A DNA stretch of 64,000 bases from Archangium violaceum Cb vi76 (GTDB lineage Bacteria; Myxococcota; Myxococcia; Myxococcales; Myxococcaceae): contig NZ_JPMI01000298.1 of the NCBI RefSeq assembly GCF_000733295.1, positions 1 to 64,000 of the forward strand, in the 5' to 3' direction. The translations under genes and the position numbers were made by a program. Shown piece after piece: positions 25,868 to 34,797 of the stretch. The notes under the pieces were generated by a model. That model had not been told where the DNA came from, searched no databases, and was given only the letters and a program-made list of their open reading frames with translations. Position 1 is the stretch's first letter. Every line of letters begins with the position of its first letter.

Positions 25868-27795
25868 GGCGAGGACTCCGTGTGCGCCGCGGGAAGCACG
25901 CACCGTAGCAGAGCCCCCTGCCCCGGAGGGCTCTCGGCTTGCAAACGGCCGCCGTGCGCCTCGACGATGGAGCGGCTGATGGACAGCCCCATGCCCAGCC
26001 CGTGCTTCTTGGTGGTGTAGAAGGGTTCGAAGATGAGGGACAGCCGTGACGGCTCGATCCCTCCTCCCGAGTCCTGCACGCTCAGCTCCACCTGTCCCGG
26101 GCGTGGCGAGGCGGTGTGGACCTGCAGCTGACGCTGGCCCACGGGGACATCGGCCATGGCATCCATGGCGTTGATGAGCAGGTTGAGCACCACCTGTTGG
26201 AGCTGGATTCCGTCCCCCTGGACGGCGGGCAGCGACGGGGCCAGCGCCAACCGCAGGGTCGCGCCGCGCAGGTGCATGTCGTTGGCCAGCAGGCGAGCCA
26301 CCTCGCGCACCAGCTCATTGAGCGAGTGGAGCTCCTGCAGGGGCTCCCCCCGCTTGAGCAGCGCGCGCATGCGGTGAATGACTTCGCCCGCGCGTTTGTC
26401 GTCGGAGATGATGTCCCCGAGGGCCTCGCGCACCTCGTCCAGCTCCGCGGGGTTGGCGTTCAGCAGGCGGCGTGCGGCCTGGGCGTTGCTGAGGATGGCG
26501 GCCAGGGGCTGGTTGAGCTCATGAGCCAGGGAGGCGGCCAGCTCGCCCAGGGCGGCCACCCGGCTCACGTGGGCCAGCTGATCCAGGGTTCGACGCGCCT
26601 CTATCTCCGCGAGCTTCTCCAGGCGTTGGCGCTCGAGGAGCTCGGCCTGGGCTCGCATGCGGCGGCGGCGCTCCACCACGAGCCCCCCGGCCACCAGGGC
26701 CTGCAGGCCGCTGAGCGTCAGGGCCCCCAGGAGCCACCAGCGGTAGCGCTCCCAGAGCGTGGGCTCGTCGAAGGCGAGCCGCACCCCGGGAGGCACCCGC
26801 TCGCGGGGGATGCCCCAGCGCCGCAGCGCGCGGGCATCGACCGTCAGCGTGTCCACGGGGGCCGGCTTCAGGGGCGTGAGGAATTCCTCCTGCTCTCCGC
26901 GCAACACACGGGAGGTGAGCATGCCCAGTTGTTGGCCCACGGCCTCGTAGCTGACGAGCGCTCCGCCGACGAATCCCAGACCCAGGACGGTGTCGTGGAG
27001 GGCGAAGCAGGGCCGGTTGCTGGAGGAGAGCCACATGCGTGCGATCTCGCGCCCCACGAAGGGTCTCCCGCTGGGATCGGTCATGAAGGTGAAGGTGAGG
27101 ACCGTGGTGTCGTCCGGCAGGGTCCTCGCGCGCTCGAGCAGCTCGGCCAGCGGCAGGTTGCTCAGGTCGATGAACTCCAGCCCCCGCTGTGCCAGCAGCG
27201 GTTGCAGCTCTCGCACCATCTGCTCCTGCCGAGCGCGCTCCCAGGGACTGGAGCCGTTGACGAGCGCCAGCCTCCGTGTGCCAGGCAGCAGCCGCAGGGC
27301 CAGCTCCGCGGTGGCCCTCATGTCATAATGCAACCAGAGGCCCGCCACCCGCTCCGGGCGAGGCTGCTGCTCCCAGAGCCGCTCGTCCTCGGAGAGGACG
27401 ATCATCGGAATATCCGGCCACAGCTCCCGGCGCAGTTGCAGGGCCACCTGGATGGCGTCGGAGCGGAAGGCGATGAGGGCATCCGGCCGGCGCTCCCGGT
27501 ACTTGGCCAGATACCAGGTGTGCAGGGCGTGTGTGTAGGCAGGCCCGCGGGCCCAACCCAGATCCAGGCTCTCGACATCCACGGAGAGCGGGCCGTCCTG
27601 GGCCTCCCACAAGGAGGAGCGGAGACTGGCGACGAGCGTCGCCATGGCGGGCAGCGCCGTATCCTCGGGAATGAGCAGGAGCACGGACTTTCCAGCCGGA
27701 CTCGCCTCCTGGGCCACCGCCTGGGTGGGCAGCAGCGATAGGAGGCAGAAGACAAAGACCATGCGCCAGGACGGGGTGGACACTTTGAACCGCAT
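25864..27795 (-). CDS. Sensor histidine kinase with ABC-substrate-binding-like sensor domain
   Basis: From the ATG at 27795 the protein has 643 residues: a signal or TM segment (VFVFCLLSLLPTQAVAQ), an extracytoplasmic region of ~300 residues resembling ABC_sub_bind periplasmic domains (LLLIPEDTALPAM..., PDALIAFRSDAIQVALQLR, PMIVLSEDER), a TM segment near WWLLGALTLSGLQALVAGGLVV, then HisKA with His425 in SLAHELNQPLAAIL, and HATPase motifs (NLLINAMDA, DSGGGI, GLGMGLSISRSI). The N-box and G-boxes are intact. It should phosphorylate the regulator it overlaps. Longer in-frame starts exist but encode low-complexity sequence. Confidence 0.9.
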   Translation of the reverse strand: MRFKVSTPSWRMVFVFCLLSLLPTQAVAQEASPAGKSVLLLIPEDTALPAMATLVASLRSSLWEAQDGPLSVDVESLDLGWARGPAYTHALHTWYLAKYRERRPDALIAFRSDAIQVALQLRRELWPDIPMIVLSEDERLWEQQPRPERVAGLWLHYDMRATAELALRLLPGTRRLALVNGSSPWERARQEQMVRELQPLLAQRGLEFIDLSNLPLAELLERARTLPDDTTVLTFTFMTDPSGRPFVGREIARMWLSSSNRPCFALHDTVLGLGFVGGALVSYEAVGQQLGMLTSRVLRGEQEEFLTPLKPAPVDTLTVDARALRRWGIPRERVPPGVRLAFDEPTLWERYRWWLLGALTLSGLQALVAGGLVVERRRRMRAQAELLERQRLEKLAEIEARRTLDQLAHVSRVAALGELAASLAHELNQPLAAILSNAQAARRLLNANPAELDEVREALGDIISDDKRAGEVIHRMRALLKRGEPLQELHSLNELVREVARLLANDMHLRGATLRLALAPSLPAVQGDGIQLQQVVLNLLINAMDAMADVPVGQRQLQVHTASPRPGQVELSVQDSGGGIEPSRLSLIFEPFYTTKKHGLGMGLSISRSIVEAHGGRLQAESPPGQGALLRCVLPAAHTESSP

Positions 27796-28148
27796 GAGGA
27801 GTATCAGGAGGAGACGAAGAACCAGGCAGGCCCAGGTTGGGGTGCTCCTGGCTGGGCGGCGAGCGAACAACGCTGGAGAACGCCGGGGGGACGATGCGGC
27901 CGAGCTGCGCACGCGTGGCCGGGTCCACGTGGCTGCTCTGGGAGAAGGCCAGCTCCTGGAAGTCCAATTCGAGCAGCCCGCGCTCGATGACGAGCTCGCG
28001 CAGTATCCCGGAGTCAGGGGAGCCGTTGGAGTACTGGAGGGCGTAGCGGGTGATGGGTTCATGAGTGGGCGTTCTCCCTCCCACCCGGCCAATGGCGGAT
28101 GGGGCCGCACACGCCATCTTGCTCGCTCTTCCTCCTCGAGGTGACGCA
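27796..28148. other. Intergenic region with a possible minus-strand gene remnant
   Basis: These 353 bp separate the divergent kinase and GH88 genes. On the minus strand at about 27840-28075 one frame reads HEPITRYALQYSNGSPDSGI.. then LRELVIERGLLELDF.., with strongly G/C-ending codons and a natural amino-acid mix. I find no start or stop that makes it a gene, and the frame runs into the kinase. It is best seen as a decayed fragment of unknown origin; promoters for both neighbours should also lie here. Confidence 0.35.
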
Positions 28149-30344
28149 ATGAACAGGCGCGTAACATCAAGACCTGAGGCTCTTCTGCTGTGGGGACTTT
28201 TCTGTGCACTTCTGGCGGGTCCGGCGGGCGCCTTCGACGGAGCAGCGGCGGGACGGGTCATCCAGGTCGCCCAGCGGAAGGTGGCACGGACGGCGGCGAT
28301 GACTCCCGTGGGCCAGTACCCCAAGAGCTCGAGGCCGGATGGGACATGGTTGCTCGTCCCCGCCACCGACATGATTGGCTGGACGCAGGGCTTCTTCCCT
28401 GGCGAGAACTGGCTGCTGTACGAGCAGTCGCGCACGCCCGACTGGAGGACGCGGGCCGAGGCCTGGACGCGGCCGCTCGAGGTCCAGCAATGCAACATGC
28501 AGACGCACGATCTGGGCTTCAAGTTCATGCCCAGCTACGGCCTCGCGTACCAACTGACGGGAGATACCTATTACAAACAGGTGCTGCTGACGGCGGCTGG
28601 GGCGCTGGCCTCCCGTTACAACCCCCGGGTCGACATCATCAGTTGCTGTGATTGGAACCCGGACTGGCACCTGCCGATGGTCGCCGACACCCTGGTGGAC
28701 CTGGAGTTGCTCCTGTGGGGCGCCCGGAACGGGGGACAGGTGGGCTGGCGCGACATGGCGCTCAACCATGCCCTGCGCGACCTGGCGGACATCGTGCGCC
28801 CGGATGGGAGCACCTTCCACGTCGTGGACTACGACCCGAACACCGGCGCCCAGCTCTTCCGAGGTACCTTCCAGGGGTATTCCAACACCTCCACCTGGGC
28901 CCGCGGGCAGGCCTGGAACGTGTATGGCTTCACCATGCTCTACCGCTACACGCATGACCCGCGCATGCTGGAGGCCGCCCAGCGGGTCACCGACTACTAC
29001 CTGAGCCGGCTGCCCGCGGACGCCGTTCCCAACTGGGACTTCGACGCGCCCAACCTCCAGAAGGACTCCTCGGCGGCCGCCATCGTCGCCTCGGCGCTCC
29101 TGGAGCTGAGCAACTACGTGCCGGATGCGAGCAGGCAGTCGATGTACTGGAACGCGGCCCTGCGGATGCTCGACTCGCTCAGCTCCCCGGCCTACCTGGA
29201 CTCGACGGACACCACCCCGGGACTCCTCCTGCATGGCGTGGGCCACCTGCCCGCCGGCCAGGAGGTGGATGTGAATCTCATCTACGGGGACTACTACTTC
29301 CTCGAGGCCGTGCGCCGCTTCCAGCGGCAGACGCGTCCTCCCTCCGCGAGCGATTGGTACTCGAAGCTCGACTTCGCCGCGGCCACGCACGCCCTGGGCA
29401 GCGGCAACACCGGCACCGTCACAGTGCGGTTCGATGTGACGCCCCTGGATGCGCCGCTCGACTCCGTCATCGGCTACGCGGACAGCTCCACCACCGTCAC
29501 CGCCTTCTCGCAGCTCTCCATGCTCATCCGCATGAACGCGAGCGGTTTCTTCGACGTGCGCAACGGGGCGCTCTACGCCGCCGCCAACCCCGTCCCCTAT
29601 GTCCCCCTCTCCACCTACCACTTCCGCATGGTGGCCGACCTCCCCGCCCAGAGGTACAGCGTCTGGGTGACTCCGCCGGGTGGCACGGAAGTCCTCCTGG
29701 CGGACCGCTTCAGCTTCCGCACGGGCGCTCCGCCGATGGATGACCTCGGAAAGGTCCTCACCAAGAGTGGCTTCGTCGACAATGAGTACCGCGTGTCCGG
29801 CCACACCGTCGTGGGCAGCGCGGGCAGCGTCTGGTTCTCGAAGCCGGGCTTCTACGCGGGCACGCGCAGCCTGGGTCCCGGGCACACCGGCATCCAGATG
29901 ATCGACTTCGACGTGACTCCCCGGAGCAACAACATCGACGGTGTCATCGGCTACGCCGACAGCTCCGCCACCGTCGTGTCGCGCTCCGAGCTGGCGATGC
30001 ACCTGCGCCTGAATCCGGCGGGCTTCATCGACGCGCACAACGGCACCCGCTACGCCGCCGCGGCCTCCGTGCCCTATACGGCCAACAGCACCTACCACAT
30101 CCGCATCCTGGCCAATCTCCCTGCCCAGAGGTACAGCGTGTGGGTCCGCTCTCCGGGAGGACCCGAGGTGCTGCTCGCGGATCGCTTCGTCTTCCGCGCC
30201 GAGGCGCCCGTGATGGATGACATCGGGCAGCTCTCGCTCAAGAGCACGCTCGACAGCGAGTTCTCGGTCGCGGGCCATACGATGGTACCCGTCACGGGCC
30301 TCCTCCCGCCGGAGGAAGAACAGCCCCCCGCGCCAGGGAAGTAG
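28149..30344 (+). CDS. Secreted GH88-type unsaturated glycuronyl hydrolase with two C-terminal repeat domains
   Basis: The 731-residue protein has a signal peptide (LLLWGLFCALLAGPAGA) and an (alpha/alpha)6 catalytic domain to ~residue 415. GH88 motifs include THDLGFKFMPSYG with Asp121, MVADTLVDLELL with Asp180, and QGYSNTSTWARGQAWNVYGFTMLYRYT. The family hydrates the unsaturated uronic acid end left by polysaccharide lyases. The last ~300 residues are two related beta-rich repeats (DVTP....DSVIGYADSS.., TYH.R..A.LPAQRYSVWV, DRF.FR), absent from typical GH88 enzymes and possibly carbohydrate-binding. Start at ATG 28149; a longer start would mask the signal peptide. Confidence 0.88.
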   Translation: MNRRVTSRPEALLLWGLFCALLAGPAGAFDGAAAGRVIQVAQRKVARTAAMTPVGQYPKSSRPDGTWLLVPATDMIGWTQGFFPGENWLLYEQSRTPDWRTRAEAWTRPLEVQQCNMQTHDLGFKFMPSYGLAYQLTGDTYYKQVLLTAAGALASRYNPRVDIISCCDWNPDWHLPMVADTLVDLELLLWGARNGGQVGWRDMALNHALRDLADIVRPDGSTFHVVDYDPNTGAQLFRGTFQGYSNTSTWARGQAWNVYGFTMLYRYTHDPRMLEAAQRVTDYYLSRLPADAVPNWDFDAPNLQKDSSAAAIVASALLELSNYVPDASRQSMYWNAALRMLDSLSSPAYLDSTDTTPGLLLHGVGHLPAGQEVDVNLIYGDYYFLEAVRRFQRQTRPPSASDWYSKLDFAAATHALGSGNTGTVTVRFDVTPLDAPLDSVIGYADSSTTVTAFSQLSMLIRMNASGFFDVRNGALYAAANPVPYVPLSTYHFRMVADLPAQRYSVWVTPPGGTEVLLADRFSFRTGAPPMDDLGKVLTKSGFVDNEYRVSGHTVVGSAGSVWFSKPGFYAGTRSLGPGHTGIQMIDFDVTPRSNNIDGVIGYADSSATVVSRSELAMHLRLNPAGFIDAHNGTRYAAAASVPYTANSTYHIRILANLPAQRYSVWVRSPGGPEVLLADRFVFRAEAPVMDDIGQLSLKSTLDSEFSVAGHTMVPVTGLLPPEEEQPPAPGK

Positions 30345-30363
30345 ACGCCATCTTCGTGGGAAG

Positions 30364-30398
30364 GGAGCCCGTTCCCCGGCCAGTGCGGGGAACGCTCC
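30364..30398 (+). terminator. Hairpin after the GH88 gene
   Basis: GTTCCCCG (30371-30378) and CGGGGAAC (30386-30393) form a perfect 8-bp stem, extended by GAGC/GCTC across a two-base bulge. There is no T-run, so the role in termination is uncertain. Confidence 0.4.
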
Positions 30399-30470
30399 TC
30401 ATCCGAAGGGGCCTCGGCATCGGGGGAGGTGGGCCGTGGGTGAGGCGTCCACTGGGAAGCACAGTGGGCT

Positions 30471-32417
30471 ATGCTCCACGGCATGGGCAGCGGCGGATCG
30501 GCACCTCCTCACTTCTGGATGGAGCTCTCCCTCTTCGAGTCGGAAGTGGAACTTTCCGTTACGGCTCGGGGCAGCCAGGGCGAGCATCCTCGCCCCCATT
30601 CCCTGGGACCGCAGTTCACACCCGACGCCGTTCGTGAGTTCAGCGAACAGGTGAGGAAGGCCGCAGCGCGTGGAGTGCCGCTTGGGACCATCCTCCCTCG
30701 GAGTCAGTTGTTCCATGCAGCGCTCTTCCAGCACGAGCTCCAAGAGGTTCTGCACAAGCTGCGAGGCGCCGCGGGTCGTACGCCAGTCCTGCTGCGGCTG
30801 ATGCTTCAGAACCCCCAACTTCACGCGGTCCCCTGGGAAGCACTTTGTCAGCCGGGCAAAGACGTCGGCTTCCTAGGCACATCTCCAGGGGTGTTCGTCG
30901 CGCGAGGCGTCCACTCGACGAAGCCATGGCGGCCTCACGAGATCACTGGTGCGATCCGGTTGCTCGTCATCTCCCCGTCAGATGCGGACGCGCCCTCCCG
31001 GCTCCGGAAAGCCCTCCATCTGAGCATCGAGTCGGGTGAGATCGAGTGGCTCGAGCCGATCACCGGTCCAAGATGCGCTGCTGAATACCTCCTCAACCGA
31101 CTCCGGCGCGAGCCCATCCCCCACATCCTCCACTTCATCGGGCACGGCGGACTCGAGGCGGGAGCCCCCCTCCTGAAACTCACGGACCATGAGGACGAGC
31201 CCTCGTGGATCAAGGCGGAGTTGCTCGCCCAGCAACTGGAGGCTTCGTTTCGCGATGAGCTGCGCCTGGTTGTTCTCGAGGCCTGCGATGGAGCACAGCC
31301 CGGCGTACTTGCCAGCGCTGCGGAGCGGTTCGTCAGGGCTGGGGCTGACGCGGTGGTGGCACACCTCTGGCCCGTCAAGGCGGATGTGGCGAGGCATTGC
31401 TCGGCGGCGTTCTACCACTCGCTGACAGGGGCGGCCGCATATCCGGGAGATGTGGCGGGTAGCCTCCATGACGCACGGCGTACCGTGCTGGCGAAGTTCA
31501 ACGAGAGCGCCGAGGCGTTCTCTCCGGTGCTGTATCTGAGGGGCCATGAGTCCACCCTCTTCGACTTCCATCGCCGCGGAGTGGTTCCGCTCCAATTCGC
31601 CCCAGTCCTGGTCAGTCCCGTTGTCACGGAGGCGCCACCCGCTGTTCCCTCGTCAGTGCCTGCTGCTTCCCCGATTCCTCCAGCCCCACTCCAGCCGCAG
31701 TCCCACGCTTCATCCGAGCACACGCTCAACCCGAAGCGCGAGCCACGCCACCTGTTCCTGGCGGAATCGGGGATCCGGGAGGAGGGCGCCTCGATCGCGC
31801 TCGCCGGCTGCGTCGTCATGCAGTATCCGGACGCGATGGCCCTTGCGGTGGAGAAGTTTCGCGAGGATCTGCTCCACCATCCCTATCTCCTCTCTCCGGA
31901 AGAGAACAAGCGTCTCCAACGGCAGGGTTTCGTACCGGGTGTGGATGGCGAGAAGACTCGCAACAAGATGATCGAGTTCCTGACCACGGCGAACTTCGAC
32001 ATCTTCGTCTTCTACGGGCCGAGAGATCGGCTCCCTCGCGATGAGCTGGCGTGCCGGAGCGAGCTCTTCACGGCTCTCCTCAAGAGCCGTCTGGCCGCGA
32101 AGAAGTGGCCCGCTGCCACGATCCGGGGCCGTCACCCACTCCTCGCCTCGCTCGTGAAAAGCGTCGGGGACTCCCTACGAGACAGGAATTGGGTTGATGT
32201 CAGCACACCCGAGTTCCTCGTCCCCAAGCCGGTCGATTTCTGCCTGATGGTCGCCGAGTATGGCTGCGCGATCATTCGCACCCACCTGGAGCGGCTCGCG
32301 GAGGATTCACTCGCTCCGAAGTCCGACCCGGATTTCGAGAGGATCCGCAACCAGTTCCGCTGGGCGGTGAACGTCGTGACGGGGGAGGAGTTCTACCGCA
32401 ATCGCCCGCTCCCCTGA
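30471..32417 (+). CDS. CHAT-protease domain protein with DUF3800-like C-terminus
   Basis: This 648-residue protein (Met at codons 5 and 17 are alternative starts) has a CHAT cysteine-protease domain in residues ~100-370. His225 lies in ILHFIGHGG and Cys272 in VVLEACDGAQPG, the caspase-like dyad, with HLWPVKADVARH and FYHSLTGAA following. After a Pro-rich linker (~395-425) a second domain begins HLFLAESG....IALAGCVVM and ends with PVDFCLMVAEYGCAI; this layout resembles DUF3800, though the usual Asp of DESG is Ala. It stops 4 nt from the stop of the opposing reverse transcriptase gene. CHAT proteins are effectors in several prokaryotic immune systems. A joint role with the reverse transcriptase is inference. 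Confidence 0.75.
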   Translation: MLHGMGSGGSAPPHFWMELSLFESEVELSVTARGSQGEHPRPHSLGPQFTPDAVREFSEQVRKAAARGVPLGTILPRSQLFHAALFQHELQEVLHKLRGAAGRTPVLLRLMLQNPQLHAVPWEALCQPGKDVGFLGTSPGVFVARGVHSTKPWRPHEITGAIRLLVISPSDADAPSRLRKALHLSIESGEIEWLEPITGPRCAAEYLLNRLRREPIPHILHFIGHGGLEAGAPLLKLTDHEDEPSWIKAELLAQQLEASFRDELRLVVLEACDGAQPGVLASAAERFVRAGADAVVAHLWPVKADVARHCSAAFYHSLTGAAAYPGDVAGSLHDARRTVLAKFNESAEAFSPVLYLRGHESTLFDFHRRGVVPLQFAPVLVSPVVTEAPPAVPSSVPAASPIPPAPLQPQSHASSEHTLNPKREPRHLFLAESGIREEGASIALAGCVVMQYPDAMALAVEKFREDLLHHPYLLSPEENKRLQRQGFVPGVDGEKTRNKMIEFLTTANFDIFVFYGPRDRLPRDELACRSELFTALLKSRLAAKKWPAATIRGRHPLLASLVKSVGDSLRDRNWVDVSTPEFLVPKPVDFCLMVAEYGCAIIRTHLERLAEDSLAPKSDPDFERIRNQFRWAVNVVTGEEFYRNRPLP

Positions 32418-32421
32418 ATCA

Positions 32422-33426
32422 TCACGGCTCCCCGTTCTCATCTTCCCCCTCGTGCGCCTCTTCCCGCGCATCCGCGTGCAGCCTGAAACCAATTTCCGCG
32501 AGCAGTGGGTTCATGCGCTCGGTGGTCCGAGGCTCCACTGAGCGGAGGAACCGGACCATTCCCTCCAGCTCCGCGTAGGCGAGTTTGGGGTTGGCACTGC
32601 CCCTGCCTGTTCGCTTGAGGTGGTTCTCGAGCCCGTAGCGGCTGGCGTAGTGCAGGACGAGCCGGAGCCACCGCTTCGCTTGCCGGGAATAGCGTGGTCC
32701 CTGCGTATCCGCCACGGAAAGCCCGGTGACAAACTGGCTGTGCCCACGCCGCTGGATCCGGCACTTCTCCGCCCGGAGCTTGAATCCGTGCTTGTTCAGG
32801 ATCGCCTCGACGCGTTGGGGCTCGGGCACCTCGTCCCCGGAGAAGGCGATGTCATCCGCGTAGCGGGTGTACACGCACCCGTGCCTCGCGGCGAGCTGCT
32901 TCAAGTCCGTATCCAGATGAAGGCAGACCCGGTTGGCCAGGGCAGGGCTGGCGTGGGCGCCCTGCGGCAGGAACCCATCCAGGGTGCACAGCCTTCCCAG
33001 GAGAGCCGCGACGCCGGAATTGCAGCCCAGGGTTTCGAAGACCGACATGACCTGCGCCAGTGTTATGGACTCGAAGAAGTTCTGGATGTCCGCGTGGAGT
33101 AGGACCTTGCACCCCAGGTGCTTCCGGGCATTCGTCACGATGGAGCGGTCGCGGACGAAGCCCTGGACACACTCGTCGAAGTCTTCCCCTTCTTGCGGAG
33201 CCAGCTCCCCCGCGAGGGTCTTGTGCATCCGGGCCAGCGACTCTTCATTGGCCCGGTAGACGATCCGGACCTTGTCCCGTCCCCTGCGCTTGGGGATTCT
33301 CAGCAGATCATAGAACTGGCGTTGGGGCTGCGTGTTCGCGAAGTGGAGGAGTTCTTCGGGAGAGCACCCCAGGTGGAGCGCCAGATCACCGACATGGCGG
33401 ATCCGGCTGAAGGGGGTCAGGGCCAT
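32422..33426 (-). CDS. Retron-type reverse transcriptase
   Basis: The 334-residue protein starts at the ATG 33426, preceded by GGAGGA. It carries the retron hallmark NAxxH as Asn99-ARK-His103, followed by LLHADIQNFFESI (RT motif A), PQGAHASPALAN, the catalytic YADD at 189-192 in YTRYADDIAFSG, and the VTG triplet at 233-235 in FVTGLSV. These features separate it from group II intron and DGR enzymes. The length is usual for retron RTs. Immediately upstream lies highly structured sequence that could be the msr-msd template. A frame extending to 33600 would run through that structure and is unlikely to be translated. Tail-to-tail with the CHAT gene. Confidence 0.88.
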   Translation of the reverse strand: MALTPFSRIRHVGDLALHLGCSPEELLHFANTQPQRQFYDLLRIPKRRGRDKVRIVYRANEESLARMHKTLAGELAPQEGEDFDECVQGFVRDRSIVTNARKHLGCKVLLHADIQNFFESITLAQVMSVFETLGCNSGVAALLGRLCTLDGFLPQGAHASPALANRVCLHLDTDLKQLAARHGCVYTRYADDIAFSGDEVPEPQRVEAILNKHGFKLRAEKCRIQRRGHSQFVTGLSVADTQGPRYSRQAKRWLRLVLHYASRYGLENHLKRTGRGSANPKLAYAELEGMVRFLRSVEPRTTERMNPLLAEIGFRLHADAREEAHEGEDENGEP

Positions 33427-33460
33427 GCGTGGCTGCTCCTCCGGGTTCGACGAACAAGGT

Positions 33461-33616
33461 GGGCCACGAGGGATACAGTATGAATCGTTACCCGATTGTC
33501 GGGCGCGCACTCGCGCCCTCGAGATGACCTCGTCGAGTTCTATCCCCCGTGGCCCGGGGTGAGCGGTATCCGACGGATTCCGCGACGTCAAGGGAGGCAC
33601 GCGGTGCTCACCCGGG
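33461..33616 (-). ncRNA. Candidate retron msr-msd RNA upstream of the reverse transcriptase
   Basis: On the minus strand two long stems precede the RT. The outer part of the first is CCCGGGTGAGC (about 33606-33616) with GCTCACCCCGGG (33553-33564). The second pairs GGGCCACGGGGGATA (33541-33555) with TATCCCTCGTGGCCC (33461-33475), 14 of 15 bases matching. The two overlap by three bases at 33553-33555. Inside the second lie the hairpins CTCGA..TCGAG and GGGCGCG-AGTG-CGCGCCC. Retron RNAs have exactly such flanking inverted repeats (a1/a2) and stable internal stems just upstream of the RT. The 95-nt inner unit is short for a whole msr-msd, so the exact ends are uncertain. Confidence 0.5.
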
Positions 33617-33653
33617 CGTTGCCATGGAGGGCGCGCGGTCGTAAGACGGGGCC

Positions 33654-34166
33654 GTGTCCGAGTCCGATCCCCGGAAAGATCCCCGCTTCCGTCCCTTCCG
33701 CGCCGCCGCCTATGGCCTCTACATCGCCGTGGTGTCCGCCTTCTGCATCGCGGTCATCATCGGCGTGACGCGCTCGGTGCGGGCCATGACTCCGGAGAAG
33801 AAGCCCGCCGAGGAGCAGGTGCTGTCCTACCGGGAGTGCCTCGACGCGGCGGACTCGCTCTGGTCCCAGCTCGAGTCCGAGCGCGAGAAGCTGGTGCGCA
33901 TCTCACCGGCCCGCGATGTGGACAAGGAGTGGCTCACGTTCCGCACCCACTGGTTGCAGGGCATGCGCGACACCGAGGCCCGGTGCGCGCTCGAGTCCCG
34001 CGACCGCGCCCACCTCAAGGAGGTCTTCCGCCGCCTGGAGGATGTACAGGACCTCTACTCCATCCACGCCGTGCAGTACGCCGGCGAGGTGGGCGGCGTG
34101 GTGGACGCCCTGCGCGGCGCCTTCTCCACGGCTCGAAAGAACCCCGCCGCGGGCCGGCTGCCCTGA
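33654..34166 (+). CDS. Single-pass membrane protein of unknown function
   Basis: The 170-residue product begins with GTG at 33654. It has a charged N-terminus, one transmembrane segment (residues ~18-40, AAYGLYIAVVSAFCIAVII) and a soluble, mostly helical C-terminal part with two cysteines (YRECLDAADSLW and EARCALES). No family is recognised. Good G/C-ending codon usage supports it as a real gene. It is convergent with the FHA gene (13 bp). Confidence 0.65.
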   Translation: MSESDPRKDPRFRPFRAAAYGLYIAVVSAFCIAVIIGVTRSVRAMTPEKKPAEEQVLSYRECLDAADSLWSQLESEREKLVRISPARDVDKEWLTFRTHWLQGMRDTEARCALESRDRAHLKEVFRRLEDVQDLYSIHAVQYAGEVGGVVDALRGAFSTARKNPAAGRLP

Positions 34167-34179
34167 GCGGGGCTCCTCG

Positions 34180-34719
34180 CTACCCGCCCCGGTAGGGCCC
34201 CTTGGCTCCCTTGGCGGCCGGGGTCCCGTGCAGCCGCACGTGCAGCGTGTCCGTCACCAGGTACCAGAACTGGACATTGCCGAAGCTGAGGATGTCCCCG
34301 TCCTTGAGCGTGGTCTCGCGGGTACCGAGCGTGCTGCCGTTGAGGAAGGTGCCGTTGGTGGAGCCGGTGTCCTGCACGGTGCAGCGGCCCTGGGGCTCGT
34401 TCCAGCGCAGCACGGCGTGGCGCTTGGACACCGAGGCGTCGTCGATGAACAGCTCGCAGTCCGGCAGCCGTCCCACGCTGAGCTCCTCCACGCGGGCCAG
34501 CGGGGGGAGGGTGGTGATGAGCAGGTCCTCGAACTCGAAGAGGAGCGAGAGCATGCCCTGTTCAATGGCGTCGGCGGAGGCCACGCGGGTGGGCTCGAGC
34601 GCGGCGGACGAGGGCCGTCCGGGGGCGCGCTGGATGAGGACGAAGGGGCCCAATTGACGGCGGAAGGCCCCGATGGACAATGACGCGCCGAGCGCGCGCA
34701 GCTCCTGGATGGACAGCAC
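34180..34719 (-). CDS. FHA-domain protein
   Basis: The 179-residue protein starts with GTG. Its C-terminal half is a forkhead-associated domain with the conserved residues in order: SVGRLPDCELFIDD, SVSKRHAVLRW, DTGSTNGTFLNG. FHA domains bind phosphothreonine peptides and are abundant in myxobacteria alongside Ser/Thr kinases. The N-terminal ~85 residues are not recognised. Divergent from greA with a shared ~195-bp region. Confidence 0.88.
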   Translation of the reverse strand: MLSIQELRALGASLSIGAFRRQLGPFVLIQRAPGRPSSAALEPTRVASADAIEQGMLSLLFEFEDLLITTLPPLARVEELSVGRLPDCELFIDDASVSKRHAVLRWNEPQGRCTVQDTGSTNGTFLNGSTLGTRETTLKDGDILSFGNVQFWYLVTDTLHVRLHGTPAAKGAKGPYRGG

Positions 34720-34797
34720 GGCGCGGCAGCATGCCAGAAGTCCGGCGGGACGGGCGGGCGGAAGATGCGCCGAAGCGGGGGCGGACGGCGGGTTTCG

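Noticed and set aside
33427-33600. Extension of the reverse transcriptase gene to an upstream start
   Set aside because: The added residues come from the inverted-repeat region, and the ATG at 33426 has a strong ribosome binding site.
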